Assembly (NCBI GenBank): GCA_023212695.1
Contig: JALCCG010000014.1
Span: forward strand, 62,001-126,000
From: Sporisorium sorghi
Lineage: Eukaryota > Basidiomycota > Ustilaginomycetes > Ustilaginales > Ustilaginaceae
DNA: 64,000 nt
Reading direction: 5' to 3'
Position numbers and translations under genes: made by a program
Notes under the pieces: generated by a model
Databases searched by the model: none
Told to the model about the DNA's origin: nothing
The model's input: only the letters and a program-made list of their open reading frames with translations
Part shown: in pieces, positions 44,437-53,173 of the stretch
Numbering within the stretch: position 1 is the first letter of the stretch
Layout: each line of letters begins with the position of its first letter

Positions 44437-44632
44437 GCCTTCGCCCTCCTCTATTGGAATCGCTTACATTGATTATAAACAATTCAGCAAGACGAGAGGT
44501 CGGTTTTGAGTTAACATGTCGTTCCCGCTCATCAAGATGCGCAAAATGAAGATTAACACGCATATCATGGCATGTACATCCAGCTCTATTTCTATATCAT
44601 CCCTTACTGCATTGCTACCCAAACACCGCTTG

Positions 44633-45370
44633 CTATAACTCCATGGCTTCGCGAAACGCCTTGGCATAGTTTCGGCTCACAGCGAGTTTATCGCTGCAGT
44701 CCTTAAGCTCAAGCTGGAATGCACCGTTAAACCAGGGAACCAGCCTGTTAACGTAATCCAGGTGAACCATGTAGCTTTTGTGGATTCGAAAGAACGGATA
44801 CTTCTGCAGCTTCACCTCCAGCTCCTTCAACGGGGTTTTAACACGGTAATGCTTATGGACTGTGACGATCTTGGAATATGTATCCTCACGTGAGATATAG
44901 ATAATTTCGTCCGGATCGATAAAGAGAATCTCGCCGTTCTCTTCCAGCGACAGCTTGCCGCAGGATTTAAGAGGAAGATGTGCGGCGGAAGCTTCTTTAT
45001 GAAAAGCTTTTTCCAGACGCCTTACGGTCTCTGCCAGTCGTTCCTCATCAATCGGCTTTAACAGATAGTCCAGCGCTTCGAATTGAAAAGCCTCCACGCC
45101 AAATTGAGGATACGCCGTTGCAAACACGATTTGGGGGGGATTCTTCAATCTCGTTAATGCTCTTGCCGTCTCAAGTCCGTTCATCCGCGGCATTTCTACG
45201 TCCAGAAACACCGCTTCCGGCTGCAGCTGCATCGTCCTTAACACCGCCTGTTCCCCGGAATCTGCTTCCCCGACAATTTCCAATGCCGGATGCTGCTTTA
45301 ATAGAAAGATCAGTTCTTCACGGCTGTAACGTTCATCGTCCACGATCAGTGTTCGAATACGTTCTATCAT
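44633..45370 (-). CDS. LytTR-family response regulator
   Basis: 245 residues. The receiver domain has LIVDDERYSREEL and VFLDVEMPRMNGL with the phospho-acceptor Asp. The C-terminal LytTR DNA-binding domain is at about 135-243 (IIYISREDTYSKIVTVHKHY, FFRIHKSYMVHLDYVNRL). It is encoded 18 bases after its kinase. By analogy with LytT and BtsR it probably activates the neighbouring cstA in response to extracellular pyruvate or a related acid. Confidence 0.9.
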   Translation of the reverse strand: MIERIRTLIVDDERYSREELIFLLKQHPALEIVGEADSGEQAVLRTMQLQPEAVFLDVEMPRMNGLETARALTRLKNPPQIVFATAYPQFGVEAFQFEALDYLLKPIDEERLAETVRRLEKAFHKEASAAHLPLKSCGKLSLEENGEILFIDPDEIIYISREDTYSKIVTVHKHYRVKTPLKELEVKLQKYPFFRIHKSYMVHLDYVNRLVPWFNGAFQLELKDCSDKLAVSRNYAKAFREAMEL

Positions 45371-45388
45371 GTGATGGGTCCCCTTCCT

Positions 45389-47140
45389 TCATGAATGGAT
45401 TTTAACGTTAACGGCAGGCGGAATTCGGAAATTGATTTCGGTTCCTGCCGATTTGTCACTCTTGATGTTTAGTGATGCCTCGGGTCCATACATCAAGGTT
45501 AACCTTCGATTTACATTGTACACGGCCATTCCGGTTCCCGATGCTGAATCGAGCATTTGGCGGCCCAGGTACTGAAGCCGTTCCGGCGTAATGCCCTCTC
45601 CATTATCCCTGATCGTGACGGATACGCCTGAGGCAGGTTCACCCTCAACGAGGATATCGATGACACAGTTGTCCGTCTTGTCCCTGAAGCCGTGACGTAT
45701 GCTGTTCTCCACTAACGGCTGCAAGGTCAGCGGCGGCACCAGCGCATGGAGCGCGGCATCCTCCACCTCATAGCGAATAAACAGTTTATCCTCGAATCGA
45801 GTCTGTTCAATGCTCATATATGAACGTATATGCTGCAACTCATCCTGAAGCGTCACCTTCTCAGAGGTTGCTGCCGACAGATTCTGACGGATATAATTCG
45901 ATAGATTCCGCAATAGTTTTCTTGCCTTCTCTGCATCAATCCGCGTTAAAGAGAGTATGGTATTCAATGTATTAAACAGAAAATGCGGATGGATTTGGGC
46001 TTGCAGCGTCTTAATCTCAGCTTCTCTGGCAAGCTCCTTGGTTTCGGCCAACTGAGCGGCCTCCAGCTGGTAACTTAACAACATGGTAAGACCGGACATC
46101 AGTTCCTTCGTTACATGCGAGATATCCTTGGGACTGCTGAAATAGAACTTTAGGGTACCCACGGTGTGTTCCCCTTGTTTCAAGGGCCCGATGATCACCG
46201 CCCCAAGCGGACATTCCGTCTTCTGGCATTGAATATGATCCCGATCGGCGATCAATTGCTCCCCTTGTTCAATGACCCGGCGTGTTACTTCAGTCTGCAG
46301 CGGTCGGCCTGCTGCGTGGTGGTCATCCCCTGTCCCGATATGAGCCAGAATAACACGATCATCGGTCATGGCTATGGCACTGGCTTTGACTTCTTCGTAT
46401 AAGATCCGGCATACCGCCTCCGCAGACTGTGGATTCATGCCCTGACGCATGTAGGCAAGCGTCCTGCGAGCGATACGAAGTGAGGTTTGGGCCTGCAGGG
46501 CAGCAATCCTCTCCTCTTCATTCAGTACGGACCGGATAATCAGCAGAAATAAAGCACATCCGATCCCGTTTGCTACAATCATCGGAACTCCAATATATCC
46601 AACCAAAGACACGGCCTGTTCAAATGGCCTCGACAAGAGCAGGATGATCAGCATCTGAAGAGATTCTGCCAACGCCCCCATTAACAGTGCCGCTGAAAAA
46701 GAAACCTTCTCATTCTTCTTATGAAACAAGCTGGCCAAGAGTCCTGCTAATATGGTGGCCAAGCCACAGGCCAGACTCGTAAAACCGCCTAATGTAAAAC
46801 GATGGAGTCCTGCTATCAGGCCTGCGCCGAGCCCGATTCTCCAACCTCCGAACATTCCGGCCATGACTACGCCGACAACCCGGGAGTTTGCAATCGCTTC
46901 TTCTCCGGCAACCTGCATCATCCATTTGTTCACTTCAAGCGATTCGGTATTTACGGTTATGCCCGTATACGTTCCGACGATACCCAGAACGCCAAAAACC
47001 AATATGGCTTGCAGCTGCTGCACAGGCGCCAGCTTGTCCTGACTTATCATCGTCCGAAAAAATCTCAGACGGGTAACAATAAAGGCAATCGTCACAATGA
47101 TCCCGATCCGCTCGGTCATCGTGATCAGCAGTTCAAACAT
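45389..47140 (-). CDS. LytS-type sensor histidine kinase
   Basis: 583 residues from the ATG at 47140. The N-terminal 5TM-5TMR_LYT domain (about residues 1-200: GTYTGITVNTESLEVNKW, NSRVVGVVMAGMFGGWRIG) is the sensory membrane part. It is followed by a GAF-like region (about 215-345) and a His_kinase plus ATPase module (HPHFLFNTLNTILSL with the phospho-acceptor His, LQPLVENSIRHGF, DNGEGI). Similar kinases sense pyruvate (BtsS, LytS). It is the first gene of the pair, reading toward cstA. Confidence 0.92.
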   Translation of the reverse strand: MFELLITMTERIGIIVTIAFIVTRLRFFRTMISQDKLAPVQQLQAILVFGVLGIVGTYTGITVNTESLEVNKWMMQVAGEEAIANSRVVGVVMAGMFGGWRIGLGAGLIAGLHRFTLGGFTSLACGLATILAGLLASLFHKKNEKVSFSAALLMGALAESLQMLIILLLSRPFEQAVSLVGYIGVPMIVANGIGCALFLLIIRSVLNEEERIAALQAQTSLRIARRTLAYMRQGMNPQSAEAVCRILYEEVKASAIAMTDDRVILAHIGTGDDHHAAGRPLQTEVTRRVIEQGEQLIADRDHIQCQKTECPLGAVIIGPLKQGEHTVGTLKFYFSSPKDISHVTKELMSGLTMLLSYQLEAAQLAETKELAREAEIKTLQAQIHPHFLFNTLNTILSLTRIDAEKARKLLRNLSNYIRQNLSAATSEKVTLQDELQHIRSYMSIEQTRFEDKLFIRYEVEDAALHALVPPLTLQPLVENSIRHGFRDKTDNCVIDILVEGEPASGVSVTIRDNGEGITPERLQYLGRQMLDSASGTGMAVYNVNRRLTLMYGPEASLNIKSDKSAGTEINFRIPPAVNVKIHS

Positions 47141-47316
47141 GGCGTCACCCCGCAATCCACATCTATTCGGTACTCAACATCTTCACTTCAGTATGAAGTA
47201 TGCCGTTAAGCTGGCGATACATACTAAAGTATCATGGCTGAAGCTCAAAAAACAAGAAACCTCCCGCTTCGAATTGGAATCGAAGCCGAAGGTCAGAAGG
47301 TCGTTCTCTTTCAAGA

Positions 47317-47928
47317 TTATCTATTCAGGTTTAGGTTGAGGGGCTTACTCCACTCCATATAAATGCGTTCATGGAATCCTGAATCCTCCGAGTGCCCTTC
47401 GGGCTTGCGTTCAATCTCCCGAAATCCTAATTTCGGATACAGCCGAAGCCCGGCTTCGTTGCTGTTCGCCACTTCCAGGACATAACGCCTGTAGGGCAGC
47501 TCCTTCATCACATGCTTCATCAACGCAGTAGAAACTCCTTTGCCGCGTGCTTTTTCCGTTGTGGCCACACATTCGATATAGCCGGTATCGTCATCGTATG
47601 GCAGCGCCAGATTAAATTCGTTTTTCATAACCTCATAAGCCAGTTTGCCCGTCTTGTCTCCAAGAGCATCCTGAAGCGGGGTTAATGCCACCGGCATCGC
47701 CCGCTGCCCGTTATGGCAACAAGCCAGAATCCCGATGATTACGCCCTGCACCTCGGCCACATAAAACACCTCAGGACTGAACAAGTCTTGAAAGGCTGTT
47801 TGCAGCGTGTTCCTGTCCTGCGTGAAATAGGACAGCTCGTTATAGTACCCGTCAACAAATACCTCGGCCACTTCCCTGCGAACGTCACGATCATAATCTG
47901 CCATTCTTCGAATCCTGATTGTATTCAC
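47317..47928 (-). CDS. GNAT family acetyltransferase
   Basis: 203 residues. The GNAT core is clear: ADYDRDVRREVAEVFVDGYY at the start, IECVATTEKARGKGVSTALM as acetyl-CoA binding strand and loop (about 117-136), and EAGLRLYPKLGFREIERK. It lies 15 bases downstream of the DUF6320 gene in the same direction, so it may belong to the acyltransferase cluster. The target is unknown. Confidence 0.85.
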   Translation of the reverse strand: MNTIRIRRMADYDRDVRREVAEVFVDGYYNELSYFTQDRNTLQTAFQDLFSPEVFYVAEVQGVIIGILACCHNGQRAMPVALTPLQDALGDKTGKLAYEVMKNEFNLALPYDDDTGYIECVATTEKARGKGVSTALMKHVMKELPYRRYVLEVANSNEAGLRLYPKLGFREIERKPEGHSEDSGFHERIYMEWSKPLNLNLNR

Positions 47929-47943
47929 CCTGCTTTCCTCCTG

Positions 47944-48621
47944 TCAAAAATGTAATCTGCGCTTGATGTCCTGGCGGAATCCCTTGTCAGCGAGCAGGCA
48001 CATCCCGCCAAAGGTGAGCAGCGCGTACAGCGCAGCCGCAACGGCTGTCCATAACACGTGCGACATGCCGACGGCATACAGCAGCAAGGGGATAAATCCA
48101 AGGAGAATCAGGGTTAGCAGGTATCCTGCGAACTCCCGCCAACGCATTTTTTTCGTGCTGCAGATCAGCGTTATGAAAAAGGTTGCCGCCATCATCAGGA
48201 ACGGGATCACGTAGCCCGTCGACCAGTAATTTGTATCCGCCACCACATTGATCCACAGCAGCATGCCGGACAATCCGAGCAGTTGAACGATGACCTTGCC
48301 GCCAAGATGTGATCGGGACATCAAGGTATGTCTGATGAACAGCCAGGCATACAGCACACAGGGCATCAGATACAGACTCCACCAAACATCGCGATTTCCC
48401 AGCGCGTTAATTATGACGGAAACACTGATGACGGATACAACAATAAAGGCGAGCCAGTTGGAGAGAAGACTGCTGGCACGCTCCTCCTCCCGAACCGTAT
48501 AGGCGGGATACCATCGATTACCAGCTAATGATGCCGCGTCCTTGCCATGTAAGTTCCTACGGCACAAGGGACACGCTGCATGCACCGGATCTACGGTAAC
48601 GCCACAGCTCTCGCATCTCAT
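47944..48621 (-). CDS. DUF6320-like zinc-ribbon membrane protein
   Basis: 225 residues. An N-terminal zinc ribbon (CESCGVTVDPVHAACPLC, residues 3-20) is followed by about six transmembrane helices. The start overlaps the stop of the upstream acyltransferase gene in an ATGA, so the two are translationally coupled. In Firmicutes such proteins accompany condensation-like alcohol/acyl transferases, which is the basis of the DUF6320 assignment. The molecular role is unknown. Confidence 0.75.
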   Translation of the reverse strand: MRCESCGVTVDPVHAACPLCRRNLHGKDAASLAGNRWYPAYTVREEERASSLLSNWLAFIVVSVISVSVIINALGNRDVWWSLYLMPCVLYAWLFIRHTLMSRSHLGGKVIVQLLGLSGMLLWINVVADTNYWSTGYVIPFLMMAATFFITLICSTKKMRWREFAGYLLTLILLGFIPLLLYAVGMSHVLWTAVAAALYALLTFGGMCLLADKGFRQDIKRRLHF

Positions 48622-49889
48622 GCCCCCATCCCCCAATCATTGCTGATAATCCTCACGTCCAGACCGCTTAAGCCGGAGAGCTGGCGGAAGAAGTGTTGGA
48701 TCACATCGTTTTCGACGATATTCCGTGCAAAGGTGATTGTGAGCTGATCGTTAATGGAGCATACGGCACAATTCATCGGGCTTTTGGCTGTGGGATACAT
48801 CGTTGTTTCCATCGCTTCGATATGCGCTCCCATGCTGGCAGGAATATCGATTCGGCCGAGATTGGTAAGCGTGAGGGTTTTGGCTTCCTCACCGTAATGG
48901 TCGAATCCATACCGAATCGCGAGATCCTTCAACTTCAGGGGTGTAAATCTCGATAGAAGGTTCTTCTCGTACTTCATGCTGCTGGCCATCGCTTGAGTTA
49001 GATACGGCTTGGTTGTTTTTTCTTTCATCTGGGCTTGTACAATTTCGAGCACCTGCTCGAATGTCATGCCTGCTTCGATCCGCACGCCGATGTTGATAAC
49101 CGCAAAAAAATTACGCAGGCTGCTGGAAGGAAAGATTTTTCTCAGATTCACCGGCATGCTGATCACAATAGGTCGGTTCTCGTTGTTCAAGGGAAGCGTG
49201 GAGTCATGAACCGCCATGATCAGAAGCGCCGTCAAGTAAGCAGTAAGGGTTGCCCCGTGCTGCTTGGCTGCTGCATTCAGCCGGGAGGCGTGAATCATTC
49301 CGTGGATCACGTTGTGACCATAAGGCGAAAAGCGCGTACCTGGAATCTGCAAGGCCTCCGGCGTCCTGATTTCCGAAACCGTGGAGGTATAGTGAGCCTT
49401 AAAGCTGTCCTGCGCTTCGGCATAACGGGCAAAGGAGGCGGGCGGCAAAATCAGCCCATCCCTGTCCTCCACACTCTCACCGATCCGATATAAATACTGG
49501 AATACCAGGGTTTTGAGAAACTCAAGCGCCCCTCCACCGTCGGTCAGTGCATGGAATATCTCCACACTGATCTTGTTGCCGTGATATAGAACCCTCACCA
49601 GACTTCCGTTAGCTTCCGATAAAGTGACAGGTGCACAGGGATAGGTGGATTCCGGCTCCACCATCAGACGTGTCTCCTTCTCCCTCAGGAATTTCCAGAA
49701 CAGGCCGTTTCTCAGCTCAACATTCAATAGCGGAAATCTCGATATGACCTCATCCAATGCCGTCTGTAAAACCTCTTCGTGAACGAGACTCGTCAGCATC
49801 ATCGACAATCTGTAGGTCGAAGAATTCTCCCTTCCCGCCACCGCGGGGAACAGTTTCCCGGCGTGGTCCAGTTTATACCCATCCTCCAT
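48618..49889 (-). CDS. Condensation-domain-like acyltransferase (alcohol acetyltransferase/PapA class)
   Basis: 423 residues. The BAHD/condensation active-site motif HxxxDG is present as FHALTDGGG (His near residue 113). The second half has the DFGWG-region analogue replaced by LTLTNLGRIDIP. AAGGAGGAG lies eight bases before the ATG. Enzymes of this class transfer acyl groups to alcohols or lipids, and this subgroup is annotated as alcohol acetyltransferase. It is coupled to DUF6320 and follows a YkoP-like gene by 23 bases, suggesting modification of a membrane or storage lipid. The substrate is not evident. Confidence 0.8.
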   Translation of the reverse strand: MEDGYKLDHAGKLFPAVAGRENSSTYRLSMMLTSLVHEEVLQTALDEVISRFPLLNVELRNGLFWKFLREKETRLMVEPESTYPCAPVTLSEANGSLVRVLYHGNKISVEIFHALTDGGGALEFLKTLVFQYLYRIGESVEDRDGLILPPASFARYAEAQDSFKAHYTSTVSEIRTPEALQIPGTRFSPYGHNVIHGMIHASRLNAAAKQHGATLTAYLTALLIMAVHDSTLPLNNENRPIVISMPVNLRKIFPSSSLRNFFAVINIGVRIEAGMTFEQVLEIVQAQMKEKTTKPYLTQAMASSMKYEKNLLSRFTPLKLKDLAIRYGFDHYGEEAKTLTLTNLGRIDIPASMGAHIEAMETTMYPTAKSPMNCAVCSINDQLTITFARNIVENDVIQHFFRQLSGLSGLDVRIISNDWGMGA

Positions 49890-49912
49890 GTATGGATCTC
49901 CTCCTTCAACCT

Positions 49913-50614
49913 TTAACCTTCAATCGTAGCCGATACCAGACTTGCCCCATATCCATCTTCATGTGCCTGCCTTCTATCCGGCATTGAAAAGCGTTTCCTC
50001 AGCGAAGACCGGGTATGGATCAGCATCATCGGGACAAGCAATTCGGTTCTTCGTTCGATGCGGCTTTTGCCCTCCGGGTGCATGACAGACAGCAGCATGC
50101 GGAGGTACAAAGTTGTTATCTTCTGAAAAATGTCGGGTTTCATCTCTTGATGCTCGAATCCGAGTCCATGCGTCAGGCCGCGGTGCAGCAGCGTAATTCC
50201 GACCAAGGCGCTGACCTCGCTGAACTCGGTCTGGTTTTCGTAGGCACAGCTTATCTGCTTCATGGATTTTCTTCCAAGCCTCGCGATTTTCAGAGCCGCA
50301 CGATCCGGTCCTTCCGACCGAATTAACCTCAGGATCGTTTCGTTGTCCAGATGAAGCTCACCGATTAAATCTCCATTATGTATGACTGTGGAATCCTCAC
50401 AGACGATGGATTCCCCCTGATGCTTCTTAATCATCACCGTGCATATGCCAAAGTGTGAGATATGCGAGCTGCGAAACCGGGATATGAATGCAAAGATGCG
50501 TTCCCATATCATCCAGGTGCTCTGCATGACGGATTTAAGCAATTTGTGCAGCAGCTGTAACACCACCTTACTTTTTTGATTGAATATTCCTTGCCATGAA
50601 TCCCCCTGCAACAT
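49913..50614 (-). CDS. YkoP-like protein of unknown function
   Basis: Up to 233 residues. The central segment (about 60-170) resembles B. subtilis YkoP: DSTVIHNGDLIGELHLDN, RLIRSEGPDRAALKIARLG and VGITLLHRGLTHGLGFE. YkoP is linked to glycolipid-type genes in Bacillus but has no established activity. The start is uncertain. The ATG at 50614 lacks a spaced ribosome binding site, and later ATGs (for instance before QSTWMIWERIFAF) would give a length closer to YkoP. It is upstream of the condensation-like acyltransferase in the same direction. Confidence 0.65.
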   Translation of the reverse strand: MLQGDSWQGIFNQKSKVVLQLLHKLLKSVMQSTWMIWERIFAFISRFRSSHISHFGICTVMIKKHQGESIVCEDSTVIHNGDLIGELHLDNETILRLIRSEGPDRAALKIARLGRKSMKQISCAYENQTEFSEVSALVGITLLHRGLTHGLGFEHQEMKPDIFQKITTLYLRMLLSVMHPEGKSRIERRTELLVPMMLIHTRSSLRKRFSMPDRRQAHEDGYGASLVSATIEG

Positions 50615-50798
50615 TCGTTAAACACATCATACCGGATATCCCGGCAGGGTCATACCGTCTCAGGTATAGCGCTGCACTCGGTCTCGAGGCGGAGATGCGG
50701 GCATAACTTGTTGCGATCGATGATTGATGCGAACATCCCGAATCGCAATGCGTGCTGTCTTGGAATTACATATTGCTTTTGATGCTGTACACAAACCA

Positions 50799-50830
50799 AG
50801 ACAACCTTTGGTCTTCACCAAAGGTTGTCT
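50799..50830 (-). terminator. Intrinsic terminator of the tetR gene
   Basis: A perfect 14-bp stem with a 4-base loop, followed on the minus strand by TTGGTTTG. It lies 27 bases after the stop. Confidence 0.75.
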
Positions 50831-50856
50831 GCCTAATTCCTATATCAACAATCTCA

Positions 50857-51459
50857 CTAAGTTCTCTCTCCCCCAGAATGCTCCCCTCTCCCAATCAACC
50901 CATAGTAGAATAGTCGATCAATATCCCGAAGCATAGCTGGGCTTGCTTGTGCAATGAATCCCGGACGCGCTAGCGCATCCTTAAACACTTGAATATAGAA
51001 CAAAGCCGCTTCTATCGAAATATGGGGATCAATATCTCCTTCCTGCTTGCCTTGCTCAATCAATTTCACAAAAAAGGGAATCGTCCTTTCCTTGTAAAAA
51101 GCCTCGATATGCTCCCGAACAGACGGTTCATTGCTGATTTGAATAAGATCCACATTGATTTGATCCACGCTGTTCATTCTTGACCCCAACAACAATTTTA
51201 ATTTTTCTTGAAAAGGGATAGGCTCTTCCAGGAGCTTCTCATACTCGTTCATGATTTTACTCATATAATCGATAAACGTCATACGTATAAGCTCTTCCTT
51301 ACTGCCAAAATAATTATAAATGGAGACGGGAGACACGCGAGCGTGTTTGGAAATTTCTGTAATACTTGTCTTATCCACTCCATATTTGCTTATCAAATCA
51401 AAGGCTGTCTTCATAATTTGTTCTTTTTTCTTCTCCGTGCGTAGTTGATAGCCGTTCAT
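50857..51459 (-). CDS. TetR/AcrR family repressor, divergent from the P450 gene
   Basis: 200 residues. The N-terminal TetR helix-turn-helix is KKEQIMKTAFDLISKYGVDKTSITEISKHARVSPVSIYNYF (residues about 11-51, given here in continuous family order: IMKTAFDLISKYGVDK then VSPVSIYNYFGSKEEL). The ligand domain (about 60-195) is not recognisable. GAGGTG lies five bases before the ATG. Its own promoter (TTGCAT-17-TATAGT) overlaps a palindrome at 51480-51518, so it probably represses itself and the divergent cytochrome P450. Confidence 0.88.
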   Translation of the reverse strand: MNGYQLRTEKKKEQIMKTAFDLISKYGVDKTSITEISKHARVSPVSIYNYFGSKEELIRMTFIDYMSKIMNEYEKLLEEPIPFQEKLKLLLGSRMNSVDQINVDLIQISNEPSVREHIEAFYKERTIPFFVKLIEQGKQEGDIDPHISIEAALFYIQVFKDALARPGFIAQASPAMLRDIDRLFYYGLIGRGEHSGGERT

Positions 51460-51479
51460 CTTCTCACCTCTCGTATAAA

Positions 51480-51518
51480 ACTATACTGAATGTTTTGTAA
51501 TAATGCAATTCATATAGT
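51480..51518 (-). promoter_or_regulatory. tetR promoter overlapping a candidate TetR operator
   Basis: On the minus strand TTGCAT (51508-51503) and TATAGT (51485-51480) are 17 bases apart. ACTATACTGAAT (51480-51491) is mirrored by ATTCATATAGT (51508-51518) with one unpaired base. The inverted repeat spans the whole promoter. Confidence 0.6.
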
Positions 51519-51529
51519 TCAAAAATACC

Positions 51530-51579
51530 TTGCTTAATTCTCTTTGTGAATTTATTATGAATTATATGAATCATTTCAT
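51530..51579 (+). promoter_or_regulatory. P450 promoter with downstream palindrome
   Basis: TTGCTT (51530-51535) and TATTAT (51553-51558) are spaced 17 bases. ATGAA-TCAT-TTCAT (51566-51579) lies just after the -10, at the expected transcription start, and could be a second TetR operator. Confidence 0.6.
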
Positions 51580-51609
51580 TACAAATTATATAAAAAAGGA
51601 AGTGTGATC

Positions 51610-53010
51610 ATGAACCGAATCCCTGGACCCCACTCCGCCTTCGGCTGGAGGATCAATATGTTTCATTTTTTTCGCAGCCCTTTCGCATTTCAACAAAAAT
51701 TGTTAGAAGGGTATGGTAAACTTTCGGCCCTGGGGCAAAGCGTCAAACCTTCAGCTGTATTTGCGTTTGGTCCTGAGCTGAACCGTCAAATTCTATCCAA
51801 TCCGAACTTCTTTGAGATGAGCACGGCTCTTGTTAAAATACCCAAAGACACGGTTATGGGGGATTTGTTCTACCATAATCTGCTATTGATGAGCGGTGAA
51901 AAGCACAAAAAGCATCGTCGCCTGATACAGCCCGCCTTTCTGCACAGTCAAATTGAAAGATACGGCCAGGATATGACGTTAATAACGGAACAGTTGGCAG
52001 ACGAATGGAGAGGTCGTACCCTGATTGACATTAACACTGAAATGAAAAAGTTAACGCAGCGCATCGCCCTTAAAACGTTATTCGGTGTTCAAAATAGTGA
52101 AATGATGGATACGATGGGGATGCTGATTAACCGGTTTACGGAGTCTTTTCTGCTTGCCACGCTTGCTCCACTCAATATTCCTTTCACTCCATATCGTCGC
52201 TCACTACGTAATGCACAGCAGCTTAATACTCAAATACGGTCCATGATTCATGAGAAACGACAGGAGTCTGATGCAACGGATGTACTAGCAGCACTTATTA
52301 GAGGATATGATGAGGAGGGCTCAGCATTATCGGATGAAGAATTAGTCGGACATGCATTCTCAATCTATACAGCGGGTCATGAAACCACTGCAAATGCTTT
52401 GACTTGGGCATTTTTTCTACTGGTACAGCACCCGAATATATATGCAAACTTAATGGAAGAATTAAACGCCGTGATGGGTGGAAGCCATCTGACACAGGAG
52501 AAACTAAGCCGACTCTCCCTGCTTGACTATGTTGTCAAAGAGAGTTTACGTTTGCTTCCTCCAGCTAGCATCGGTACCCGCATTACAAATGCCCCTTGTG
52601 AGCTGGATGGTTACGCCCTTCCGGAGGGCACCAATGTATTTTTCAGCCAATTCATTACACATCGTCTCCCTGAGCTTTACGAGGACCCAAATTATTTCAA
52701 ACCCCACCGGTGGCAGACCATTAAACCATCTGCGTTTGAATTCTTACCATTTAGTGCAGGACCTCATATGTGTATAGGTTGGCACTTCGCCAAGCAAGAA
52801 CTTAAGATCGTCCTCGCTGTTCTTCTTCAACGATTTAATTTTTCATTAGTGCGTAATGCAAAAATCACTCCGAATCTGATGATGCGGCCCGTTCACGGCA
52901 TGCCCATGCATATAAGTCTGGATCATGGCACATTTGAACGAGTTGACGTACGTGGTACCATTCATCGGGTTATCGAATATGCAGTCGTACCTGCTTGCCT
53001 TAAAAAATAA
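51610..53010 (+). CDS. Cytochrome P450
   Basis: 466 residues from the ATG at 51610 (AAGGA nine bases upstream; a GTG at 51604 is also possible). The P450 motifs are complete: the I-helix oxygen motif AGHETT at about 255-260, the K-helix KESLR near 312, and the heme loop FSAGPHMCIG with the cysteine ligand at residue 388. The N-terminus is short and has no membrane anchor, so it is soluble. No reductase partner is encoded nearby. Control by the divergent TetR protein suggests induction by the substrate, possibly a fatty acid or terpenoid-like compound. The gene looks AT-richer than its neighbours. Confidence 0.92.
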   Translation: MNRIPGPHSAFGWRINMFHFFRSPFAFQQKLLEGYGKLSALGQSVKPSAVFAFGPELNRQILSNPNFFEMSTALVKIPKDTVMGDLFYHNLLLMSGEKHKKHRRLIQPAFLHSQIERYGQDMTLITEQLADEWRGRTLIDINTEMKKLTQRIALKTLFGVQNSEMMDTMGMLINRFTESFLLATLAPLNIPFTPYRRSLRNAQQLNTQIRSMIHEKRQESDATDVLAALIRGYDEEGSALSDEELVGHAFSIYTAGHETTANALTWAFFLLVQHPNIYANLMEELNAVMGGSHLTQEKLSRLSLLDYVVKESLRLLPPASIGTRITNAPCELDGYALPEGTNVFFSQFITHRLPELYEDPNYFKPHRWQTIKPSAFEFLPFSAGPHMCIGWHFAKQELKIVLAVLLQRFNFSLVRNAKITPNLMMRPVHGMPMHISLDHGTFERVDVRGTIHRVIEYAVVPACLKK

Positions 53011-53173
53011 TAACTTAACACGAATCCAACATCGGTTCTAATCGTTTATTTTTGTAATATTAAAAAGTAAACGCTTCAAAATAACACATATTTGTATTTT
53101 TATGTTAGTAACGTCATTTCGGCTGCCGTTGAGTCAATTAGATTTACATCATACTGACAAGGATGTGAATAAA

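Noticed and set aside
44437..44632. Possible LytTR direct repeats before cstA
   Set aside because: No pair of sites close to the LytTR consensus at proper spacing could be found by eye.
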